From Toxorhynchites rutilus septentrionalis (lineage: Eukaryota > Arthropoda > Insecta > Diptera > Culicidae): a stretch of 64,000 nt of DNA. The DNA is taken from assembly GCF_029784135.1 (NCBI RefSeq), contig NC_073746.1, forward strand, positions 222,469,882 to 222,533,881, in the 5' to 3' direction. Position numbers and translations under genes: made by a program. The notes under the pieces were generated by a model, which did not search any database, had not been told where the DNA came from, and was given only the letters and a program-made list of their open reading frames with translations. Position 1 is the first letter of the stretch, and every line of letters begins with the position of its first letter. Positions 14,001 through 26,000 of the stretch are shown here, in pieces.

Positions 14001-17000
14001 CCGTTTTTCATTTTATACGAAAATTATCTACTGATGGGGAAAAATAATATTCAGAAGCTTTCCTGTTAATTGCGATTGATTGAAAAATCACAAAACCAAA
14101 TGTATTTGGTTGCAGTGTTTTGTATGGATAGAAAACATAAAAATAAACTTTTTCGCATGAATGTATTTTTCAATTCCAAGGGGAACTGGTAGATTATTTT
14201 TCAGCAACGATGATAGCAACGAGGGTTCCGCGCGTGTATGTGTGTGTAGCGGCTGCTCCGATGTTTCAAGCGGAACCGTGGCATCACTCTCCTCCTGATG
14301 GATTCCCTTCTGGCCTAAGGTGCACAAACAGGCTCTTGTTGACACCGTTCATCAGCGGATTCAAGATAAACGAAGTTAGCTTCACCACAACAGCGACAAC
14401 ATGCTCCAATCGCTGTTCAATTATAACTGAGTGGGTTTACGAGCGGCGCTCGCTTATATACCGATTGGTGATTTCAATAGCCTGTTTTCAAAGCAATTTT
14501 AAGGCTATTGAAACAAGTTTTTGGATGAAAAAGTAACAAGTATACAACGCGTAGACATTTTATCTTTCGAATGAAGTGTTTATCATACCATTTCGTTCAG
14601 TTGTTTAAGAGCTATTAACGCTCAAAATCTCGGTCTCCGGCGTAACGCTTTCGTTTTCGAAACTTTGATTTTACACCCCGGTATAGAAATGAAAGACGTA
14701 GTCCTACGTCAAAAAATTATGCCAAATGTCTTATAGTCAGAGCTGCATTTTTTCATCAATGTCACTGACAACTGACGAGCCACGTTAGTCACATCCTACT
14801 GACAAAAATGTTGGTCAAATGGTGACTGACGGAGTACGATGCAACAATTTGCCTGTTACTGAGCTTCGTCAATACGTTTTGACCGACCAAGTAGGCGGTA
14901 AAATTGTCAGCATCGAATTAATGATTGTCGGAGACTGTATTTTATTCTCATCGAGCAAAGGTTCGATTTTCTTTCTGGTTGTTGTTCCCTGTATTTACTG
15001 AAGTAAATACTATGTCGAACACGCCATAACGTGTAAGGATGGTATTCAGGTAGCCCAACGTAAACAAATGCACCCTGGTAAACGTGTAAACTTCCATTAC
15101 ATCAAGTGACATAGTATTTCCCGTCTTGACTATCATATGGCACTGACTTGCAACATGCTTTGGTCGTCAACACACTCTGACAAACTATTTAGTATCGAAA
15201 AGTGAGGAATTTGTTTTGTTGGTTTATATTTTGTTGTACGTCGTACTGTTATCTCAAGCATTTTTTTTCAAAGAAAAATCTTTTGGCACTCGTCGACTTT
15301 TCAGTCGATATTTGACACAAAAAAAAATTGAGATGACTGTAAATCTCGACGTGTTATGCAATTTTAAGAAATTTGACACTAAACTTTTTTTTAAACCTCG
15401 ATTTCCGGTGGTTTTTCGGTTTCCAAAAAACTCATATTTTAAGGTCTGTGAAACTACACTGCGTTTCATAACTATAGAATCACTCCATATTTCTGAATTT
15501 TCAGAGATATGTAAGAAGTCGGTTGAATCGAAGTATGTAGTGCAGAATACAATAACTATCTTCATTCATTAGACTGGTCTTTTCAACTTTATTGTTGTGT
15601 TCAGGCGTGAAACATTTAAAAAACTAAAATGGAAGCTAATCCCATGGGTTTCACTATTTCAGGAGAACATCTCTGAAAAAAAGAAGTGGATAGAATTTCT
15701 TCATACTGGAAGGACTTACCGAACGTGTCATGTTATTTTTCATCTCGTAATTTTGCAGGCGGCAGTTTGGTGATTTGAGGAAAATATTTTCAAAAAGGCC
15801 TGATTCAGATATCTTTTCATCAATACGAATGCACAGTCAGAATACAATGAAGTACTTCAAAATCATTTACTTCTGTTTTTGCATCAAAAACACCATGATA
15901 ATTTGGTAATTTGGCATCAATTCATAAAATCCGGAAAGTCATTGCATGGTGTAATGAATAGAGGCTTCAGATTCTGGACTGGACAGCTTGTTCATCAAAT
16001 CAAAACCCTACCGAAAACTTATGAGGATTGACCGTACGAATAGTAGATGCAACTTACAAGCAGTATGAGTGATTTGAAGAGCTTAAACGTGTAGTATCCT
16101 CTGTGTAGAACGAGATTCACACTACAACATGGCGCAGCTTAGTCGAAACCACCCCGAATGGGTTATTTGAACTGATTGAGAACTAAAGATGACCAACGAA
16201 TTAGAAACTAATTGTAATTCATGTGAAATTGACGTTAATTTTTTTAAAACAGTGAGAGTTTTTTCCATCTGGTTCTATAGTTATGAAATACTGGAATTTT
16301 AGTTTTTTGAATGACTCGCGCCTGAATAATTAATTGACAGTTGTTTTTTTATCCCATTTATTTATTTGAGGCTCATTAGCATTTTAGCTGTAACAGAGCC
16401 GAATTTTAATCGTGTACATGTCACATGGTTATCATATCTATAACTAGCAAATTACACACAGTTGCCATTCGCCAGTACCATTACATATGGTACATTCACA
16501 TAGTAGCCATTTAGGCGTAGGAGTATTCTTTCTGTTCTTCCATTATCCAGTTAGACCACCGGACAGCGAAGACAATCGTTGAATTATTTATAGAACAGCA
16601 GACCGATGCGTCATGCAGAGCAGAGCAGTTGTATGGATTAATCGATCTTATTTCGACCGTGGATCGATCTCCATCGCTGATGATTGTTGCGTGGACGTAG
16701 CTATTCTGTAACAACACAAAGATGGTCAATGAGGGCCCTGAGTATTGAACTCACGGTCGATCGCTTACTAAGCGAACGCGCAACCATTGTGGCTACGGAG
16801 ACTCCCAATTGCCAATTGTTGAAATGGCCAGTTTTATAAATGAAGATAGTTATTGGGCCTGATCACGAACGCCACTTCACGGTGAAAACGAAATGATTTG
16901 TATGCAAGATTATATACACATAATTCCGTTTTCACCGTGAAGTGACGTTCGTGATCAGGCCCATGGTATTCTGCACTACATACTTCGATTCAACCGATTA

Positions 17001-20000
17001 ATCTTACATTAATCTCTGGAAACCCAGAAAAATGGAGTGGTTCTATAGTTATGAAACGCAGTGTAGTAAATGAAGTCCGATTGAGCTAATATTGCATTTT
17101 GCATTGGATATTTTATCGTGTAAACAAACATTTTGCAGGAAGTTCCACATGAAAAATCGTGATAACCTTTTTCATTTGCACCCTTAACCATACGTTCTGC
17201 CTCGTATTAAAAAAAAACGACCAAGTCCCAGAGTATCGATTTTTGTCAAAAAATTGATGACAATAGATCTCGGCATTTCATGCAATTTTAAGACATTCGG
17301 CATAATTTTTTTTTGAGTACACCATTTTCATGTAGGCATCGTAGGAATACATTTCATTTTCATGAGGCATCGGCATTTGGAACGACAAAAACAGAGTTAT
17401 GAAATGACTTTTAGAAAAGTCAACTATCGGTCCACAAGGACTTGCGACTTGGGCCAGACGGTAAGTTCATTGTCGGTGCCGGTGTGTTCGGCCGGGGCTC
17501 AACATATTAAGCATACAGTTTGGAAAACTCGAAGATGGTTCGAAAACGAGATGCAAAGATAGCATAAAAATATCACAGCATCAGACTTGTCAACTTATAA
17601 GCAAATAGGGAAAAAATGATTCGGTTTGTGTTTACCATTTTCTCCATTACTGCACCATATTTTCACTTTTCGAATATCCTATGAATCGGAAATATTCTCA
17701 CTACCACGAGAAAAGTTTAAAGAACCCGATGAAGACTACTATGCATAGAGCACCGTGAAAACAGCTGACACGTGATTTTTCCCTATCACACAGCCCACAC
17801 TGCCCATTCGACACTTCTTGATCGCACACAAACTGTAGCGGTTTATGTCGTTCACACGCCATAAATAAAACCATCGAGCAACATAAATCTTTGGCCGTAG
17901 AGATGAAAACCATTTCAACACATCATATGTCATATCCCCAACTTCATAAATAATGTGAATCTAATGTCTTCATTTTTAATTAATAAAATAGCTAGCCTTG
18001 TCCAGCATTGGGAAAGGTATGTTTGCTTATACGCGCATAGTGCATGTTGATTCAGATGTGCATATCGTTTATCACACGTACACACGTGAGCGCTGCAGTT
18101 GTCTGCCGTAACTCTAGAGGTAGTTTTGGGGTTTGAGAGTTTTGTTTACAAAATATATTACTAAACAAATAAGTCATGTCAATGAAAGGTTAGAGAAACA
18201 TAAAGCACAACTGTACAGCGCATTGGATCTGCGCTATCATGAATATATGACCAAGTTATTTCTGGGAGCAGAGAGCATCACGAAAAAACGCATATAGCGA
18301 GTATAAACAAAAAAGGAGAAGAGAAGAACGGCCAAATAGTGATGGGTGGTAGCACAAGAGCTAGGTTTAATTTATTTGTATTTAAACTGTCTGTACTGGC
18401 AGTTGAGCTTGATGAACGATATTCCTTTCCGCTTATTATGTCTGCTCTACATGATGGCGGTAGCAGGGTCTAGAAAACCAGAAATTTCGTTCGGATTTTT
18501 AGTACGGTAGTTATTAACCTGTACGCAAGGAAATGCGCACCGTGATGAACATGTTTATTTTTTCAGTACATGTTCACAGAGAAATGTCTCGTTCTATTTG
18601 GGTTAACACATTTTATTCCGATGCAAATGTCAGATGGTAATATAAAAAAATATATTTCGTATTAAGTCATTCGCGACTGGTAAATAATATTTCATGTTTG
18701 CACCCGTTTTGGTGCTAAATTCAATGACATCAACACAACTCGCCATGCCTGTTTGTCCTCGTCTTCCGTCAGAGACGAGCTCTCTCCCAGCCTCTGCTGG
18801 AGATCAATGTGCTCAAGTTTGTGTCGATGGTGAATATTTTAATGAGCGAAGAATATCGGTAATAAATTTTTTATTCAATGTCTGCTGCATACGTGTAGCG
18901 ACAGGCTAGTGGCCAACTTGCCATGCGACTTTTATGACTGCGATGGCGAATGCTGTTCCCGTTGCTACACGTTGACCGGTCTTGATGAAATCGTCCGGTT
19001 GGGTTACACATACTTGCTATTTTGGAACAAGTGCAAGAGTTGCTTGGGCGTTAAATCAAAATATCTGGTTCTGACCTGCGTGGGATTGGCTATGTGTATT
19101 GGATGCAGTGTGTATATGTATCTATATTAATTAAAAGCATTGGACATCGCTTATTCGTTAACTTTGTGAATTGAACCTACGGTTGATCAATGATCTCTGA
19201 AATTCACTTTGATATTAACGAATCTAGATTATTTTAATTGGCAAACACCCAATTTTATGTTGGGTAACCACTATGATTGTATCATGTTACAGTCAACCGT
19301 CGCAATAAATATGTTATCATAAGCATAACGACGAAACAGATAAGAGCTACCATAGCATACTTGAAATCCATTATCAGAGTATTCGGGCGCCAGTCAATAT
19401 AATTTTGTTGTCATATGTTGGATTTGGGAGACCGACAACTTGTTACGAGTGCTCATCGTTTGTCAACATTAAAAAAATTACCATATTCTCCCGATTAGCA
19501 ATTTGAAATAAACGGACAGATAGAGCCAACCCAAAGAATACTCCGAAGACAGGCGAACGCCGCATATACAAATGGATAACTTCGATTCACAAATCGATTC
19601 TATGCAAATCATGTTGATAATGGTATGGTGAATTTTCGTTGTTCATTCCATCCTGTGTGTGTTTATCTAAACTTCTCTTAAGTATAGAGAAGCAAATGAG
19701 AAATGTTTATCTTTCCGTATTAATAAATATTCACATCAACTAAACAAAAGGAAGTCGTGAAAACGATCTGCAGAAAATTGGATTCCGAACACAAAAATAG
19801 AAATAGTATTGGTATTTGAACAAATGAACAAATCATCGTTCTTGTATGCGCGCAAAGAAAAAGAAACTATAACGCTACACAAATACACCTCTCGATAACT
19901 GCTAAATTAAGCTATTTATATCGGGGTTACTCACCATCTTTATCTTTACAGATTTCTTCAAACAGCTGCTCGCAGAATCGAAAGCGGAATTTCATGCTAT

Positions 20001-23000
20001 GTTTAAGCGAACGTATGGTACAATCTATGAGCAGAACGCATATGTATTCGCCGATCTATTCACCGAACTAGAGCGGTACTATGCTAATGGCAAAGTGGAT
20101 CTAGGTGAAGCAATGGATTCATTTTTCAACATCCTTTACCAAAAAATGTTCACCGTACTCAATTCGCAGTATAGCTTCAATACAAAGTAAGAATTGCAGA
20201 AACACTTTCTCTATAGTTTCGTTAACTCGATTTGACTCTTTATCAGATATCTTGGATGCGTAAGCGAACATATGAAGGAACTTAAACCATTTGGAGATGT
20301 TCCCGATAAACTATCGGTGCAGATAAAACGTTCGTTCGTTGCGACACGCACTTTTGCCCAGGCACTCAACTCGGCAGCCGATGTCGCCAAGAATATGGTC
20401 AATGTAAGTTTCCACGAGAATAATTCCAATGAGTACAGCAAAAGTGATATAACACTAACATTTCGCCCACAGGTACGGTTATCCGCGGAATGCACAGCCA
20501 CTCTAACTAAAATGAGCACCTGCAACACATGTGCGGGATTTTTGGAAAAACCATGCTCTTCCTACTGCATAAACGTGATGAAGGGCTGCTTGCAAAATTA
20601 CATAGAGCTCGACAACGAATGGGATTCGTTTGTGGCCACGATGGAGCGTGTATCGGATCGATTATTGGGTCCGTTTAATATTGTTATGGTAGTCGAACCC
20701 ATCAATATAAAGATTTCCGAGGCTATCATGAACTTCCAGGTTTGTTTTGAATGAAAAAAATGACGGATTTCATGCCAACTCGTCTTAGGAGTGAAAGCTG
20801 TGCAGTGAAACGTTGTGGGTGTAAAGGCATGAGTGATTTCAGCAACTATGCATACTTGAAATCTTCAAAAAAGAATTAGACTATTTTTTGAAAACGGTGA
20901 TTTTTTTGACGTAGGACTACGTCTTACATTAAGGGTGCCAAATCAGGAAACAGGTCACGTTCTTATGAAATAAAGTTAACTTTAATAACTATTTTTGCTG
21001 CGAACGGATTTCAATGATTTACATACCAATCGAATCGGAAATTTTCTAAGATTTGTTTAATATGCTATACATTACAATCCCACTGTCTGTATATGGTTTG
21101 AAATGATGAAAACTGCAAGTATTCCCATTTCCCCATACATTTGTTCTGTCCATTTGTGTGCTTTCCCGAGCTGTCAATAACGGGCAACTTATGCAGTCGC
21201 TAGAATAGAAACATCGAAGAGGGATAGCGAAAAGAGAATATTTGCGAAGTAAACTCCACTCATGCATAGTAAATTAGCTATCGCTAGCGTATATATATTG
21301 CATTTCCTCTGAGGAAAGTTCTCAGAATCTTTCTATGCCCAAAACAACAAAGGTCGCTTACTCTGCTCGTTTTGTTTTTCATTTTTCTCCACGAGCTGTG
21401 AACACTATCGAATATTTCACATGAAGTGTGTTTCGATGTTTCATTTCTATCGCTGCAACTGTGTGCATCTGTTATGGCGGGTTTACATTAGGGAGATCTA
21501 TAGCTATAGATGGATTTATTCACGTGAAAATAGGTGTAAACGGGTGAGAATAAATATGATACACTTATTCGAGGTATATATAACATGAATAAGTTCAGCA
21601 TATGTAAACGCTTGTGAATTTCTCACTGGTGAGAAATCACTAAAGTTGGATGCAGTTCTTCTTCTTCTTGAATGGCGTTCACGTTCCCTGTGGAACTTTT
21701 GCTGTCTCAACGTATGCATTAACTAGCGTCATTTTTAGTAATACTAAGTTGAGATTTCTTCAGCCAAATAACACGCCTTGAATGTATTCCGAGGGGCAAG
21801 CTCTAGAATACGCGTGACCACAGTGCAAGTCGAAGGAAATTTCTTTGACGAAAAATCCCTCCGACCAGAACGGGAATCGAACCCGAACACCCGGCATGAT
21901 AATGTGAGACGCTAACCACTCGGCCACGGGTGCACATTGGATGCAGTTCTACTTCAGGTGAATAAATTCACCGAAAATATGAATATATTCATTATAGAAG
22001 TTCACGCTAGTGTAAACGGTTGATGCGATTTCTATAAATCTCATCATATTTCTTCACATGAATATATCACTAGTCTAAACCCACCCTTAGACGCGTGTTT
22101 GATGCTTGTTGAATGGCGATGCACGGAAGATGACTCTCGTTAAATACTCAGCGCAATGCGTGCATTGACATAAAGAAAGAAATTGCGACAACTGACCAAT
22201 TAGTATATTGTTCTCGCAAAGGCAAAAAAGATTCGTTGCTTCTCGAAATGATTCTACAAAACGACGCAAGCCATTAAACATTTTCAGGCTCCTCGGAACT
22301 TTTTACTAAAAAGTTATTAATGAATTTTCGACTATTCGCAAATAATATCCGAAATGATAAACCAACAAGTCCTACGTCCTAGGCGGTCGTGTCTCGGATA
22401 CAACCCATCGATTTTTTTTTCTAATTTTTTACAAAAAATTGTAACTTAAACACTATAATATCTACAAAATTGTGGGCAAAGTATCAGTAGTAGGATTTTT
22501 TTTATATATTTTCATTATAATGCCAAATTTTTTTTTAATTTGGCTGAAAAATTATTTAAATTAATTTTAATTAATTTTTCTAAAAAGACGTCAACCTTCT
22601 ATCTTTTATAGTTTCTGGAATATATGGCATTTTTTAATGGAGACTTTTGAAAAAATAATGTTTCACTCGTAAGATTTTTGTGTGTGTAAATTCTTGCGTT
22701 TGACATGTTCTTGAAGTGTTTATAAATAGAAAAAGTTTGCAAAATATGTTGATCGCAATATTTACACGCTAAAATGGTACGAGTTAAACATTAAAAGTAA
22801 TTTTTCAAAGAAAACTTGAAAAAGTTGTCAGAAAAACCTTTCTCTGTAAAAGTGCCCTTCTTCCGATGTTTGACTTGTTGGTAATTGTATGTGTTATTCA
22901 TATATTATTTTATCGGGGAACCGGGGAACGTTCTTATGATGGTTCAAGACCACTCCCCCTCTCAGCCATTCAAAAGAAACAAAAATTCTGCATAACTCGA

Positions 23001-26000
23001 GAACTAGCCGATCAAATTGAACCAAATTTGGCAAAAAAGGTTTTAGAGGACAAGAAATGCTTCTATGGTGATTCGATAATCCTCCCTTCTCTCTAAAGGG
23101 GGCTCTGCCACACAAATTTCTGCATATCTTGAGAAATAATCAAGCAAATATAACCAGATTTGGTATGTGGAAGTTTCAGAGGGGGAGAAATGTTTTATGA
23201 TGATATGGTAATGGTATTGAATTAAAGAGACTTTAAACTCTGAAAGTTCATTCGTCTCTAGCTATGATTATATGATATTCCTCCCTCCTTTCTACGGGTG
23301 GGCTGCCATACAGAAAAAAACAAATATTCTGCATAACTCGAGAACTAGCCAATCAAATGGAACCAAATTTAGCAAGTGAAGGTTTTAGAGGACAAGGAAG
23401 GCTTCTATGGAGATTCGACACTCCTCCCTTCTCTCTAAGAGGAGGGCTGCCATACAAATGAAACACAAATTTCTGCATATTTCCGAGATATAATCAAACA
23501 AATGGAGTCAACTTTGACATGAGAGAAAGAAATGTTTCTATGGTGGTTTAACACTCCTCCCGCCTCTCTACGGGTGGGGATGGTCTGCCATATAGAAGAA
23601 ACAAAAATTTCGGCATAACTCGAGAGTTTTAGAGGGCAGGAAATATTTTTCTGATGTTTCGACACTACTCCTCTCCCTCTTAGGAGGGGGCTGCATAACT
23701 CGAGGATTAATCAAGCAAATGGAATCAAATTTGACAATAAATATTTCTATAGTGATTTGACACTTTTCCCCTCTCTCTAAGGGGGTCGCTACCATACAAA
23801 TGAAACACAAATTTTTGCATAACTCGAGAACAAATCTAGCAAATGGAGCCAAATTTGGTGTGTGAGGGTTTTTGGGTACGATAAATATTTCTTTGATGGT
23901 TTTTCATACCTCCCTCCTCTGAAAGGGGGGCGGTGCTCCCATACAAACAAAATACAAATATCTGCATAACTCGAGAATGACTAGAGCAAATGTAACCAAA
24001 ATTGGAATGTGAGGTTTTGAGAGTACAAGAAATGTAATGTAAATCCTCTGGAAGGAGAAGGAGGGTCCCATAAAAATATTACACATATTTCAACAAAACA
24101 TATTAACAATTGAAAATTTTCGGAAAACTCTGAATGAAAATAAGAAAATTCGGAAAATAGAATTCCCAAATGTTCTTCAATAACATCTTGATAAGCGTTT
24201 TTAGTACATTTGATGCGCTAACGAAATTGAGCTTTGTTCGAAAGTGGAAATTGATTTTCAGGTGAAAAAACGCACTCCTATATCTTCTAACTGTATAAAT
24301 AAAAATGGATCGCCGAATGTGTTGACAAGAGCAAAACTCGAGAAAGGAACAGTCCGATTTGAGCTTTCTTCATTTTATTATATTTTTTCTATATAAACAT
24401 GTATTCCATGTAACGGAGAAACATATTATTTGCAAACAATTGAAGAATCTTGAACGAGGATTGTGTCTAAAAATAATTTTATAGTATAATGAGTTTTGGT
24501 AAAAGTACTAGGAAATTTATAGTAAAAAGAAATTGTAAAGGGTCAATTAGAAGATCAATTAATGCATAGTTCTGCGATGGGATCCATGAACGTTCGTTTA
24601 GTAGGAAAACGTGAATGTTTGAAAGTATTGATAACGAAAATCCATTTTGGGTGGGACGAAGTTTACCGGTATAAATATATAATTTGCACACAAAAATGTT
24701 AGGAGCAAAACATTATTGTTTCAAGAGCCTCCAAATAAAAATACCATATATTCCAGAAACTATAAAAAATAGAAAGTTGACGTCTTGGAGAAAAGTTCAT
24801 ATTTTAAGAAAATCTAAAATTTGTCGAATACACTATATTGCTATCTTTACTTTAGACAAATAGCCATTCCATGCCAAACCGATATAGTGGTTCTCCGGTT
24901 TTCATCAAAATTGATAGTGTTGTTTCTTATCGCAAAATATCAGACCCGTATTTTTTTATTTTTCCGTTAGGGTAACCATTCCGATTTTAGGGTTGTCCGA
25001 TTTTTTTTTCAATTTTTTCCAAAAATGACTTTTTTCATATGAACCACTAAGCCGTTTCAAATGATCGGCTCAAAGAAAATAAACTAATCTTTTTTGAAAA
25101 AAATCTACACTTGCAACAAATTTGGATTTTGTTTTCGTAATTATTAATTGTATCTGTTTTTATAGTTTACATGGTTTTGGGACCATGGGCGCTAAATAAA
25201 AAACAAATACAAATATAAATATACAAATAAGAAGATTGAAGTTGATTAATGACTAATATCTTTATCAGTTGGCATGAAATTCGTCAAATGCAGAATTTTA
25301 GCTTATCCATTAATTTAAAAATAATTTGTTTGCATTAGGAAACCGGCCAGGATATATCAAACCGCGTTTTTCAAGGTTGTGGAAAGCCAGCCTTAGGGCG
25401 AAGAAGAAGGGATACGGGACCACTCGTTAAGCCGAAGATCAATGAGAACCGACCCGATCCGACGAGAGGTGTGCCTATCAAGTCGCCCTCATTTGATGAT
25501 AGTGATTTATTTATTTTCGATGAAGAAAATTTCGTTGGCGATAAACAAATAACTAAACGATCAACACCGGACTCAACAAGCCGCGAATTGAAATACGACC
25601 CGGTGCAGTTTTCCAATGGGGAAATTCAATTCACGAACAGCAATAATCCGCCTACCCAACATCAGGCGCAGAATGAGAACACCAGCAACAATCGAAACAA
25701 TAAAAGAAAGAACAATCGAAAGCAATCCAATGAGGAGGAAAACAACCGCGAGCCGATTGATAGACTCGTGAAAGACATACGTCAACGAGTTAAGGATTCC
25801 AAACGATTCTGGTCGAATTTGCCATACATGATTTGCAATAACGAGGAAATGGCAGCCCCACCCAGCAGCGATGGAAGTTGTTGGAATGGACAAACGGTTG
25901 ACCGGTAAACGACCATTGTACTCATCTAAAGTTTCAATCTCTAATTTTTTCCATGAACTTTCCCAGATATCTCCAAAATATTGCATCCGAAAGTGACAAG

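Larger units (their letters stand above)
15444..17065 (+). mobile_element. Tc1-like element relic with inverted TTCATAACTATAGAA repeats
   Basis: ACTGCGTTTCATAACTATAG near 15458 and its inverse near 17040-17065 (CTATAGTTATGAAACGCAGT) lie in longer inverted segments (15444-15565 against 16970-17065). A third inverse copy (GGTTCTATAGTTATGAAA) is at about 16267. A transposase relic lies between. SINE A and a hairpin MITE inserted later. Confidence 0.65.
20907..22378. mobile_element. Possible TGACGTAGGACTA-family insertion in dlp intron
   Basis: TGACGTAGGACTACGTC begins at 20907 right after a run of seven T, and AAGTCCTACGTC at 22367-22378 could be the opposite end. The interior differs from the other copies and contains a nested MITE and SINE. 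The pairing of the two ends is a guess. Confidence 0.4.

Noticed and set aside
15216..15572. Open frames on both strands
   Set aside because: They overlap the inverted repeat of a Tc1-like relic and are low-complexity.
21905..21936. tRNA-like sequence with good A and B boxes
   Set aside because: It is the head of a SINE with target duplication and GAA tail, not a stand-alone tRNA gene.
22915..24100. Regularly spaced repeats that could suggest a CRISPR array
   Set aside because: Units are 150-190 bp and degenerate throughout, there are no short exact repeats with unique spacers, and the genome is eukaryotic.
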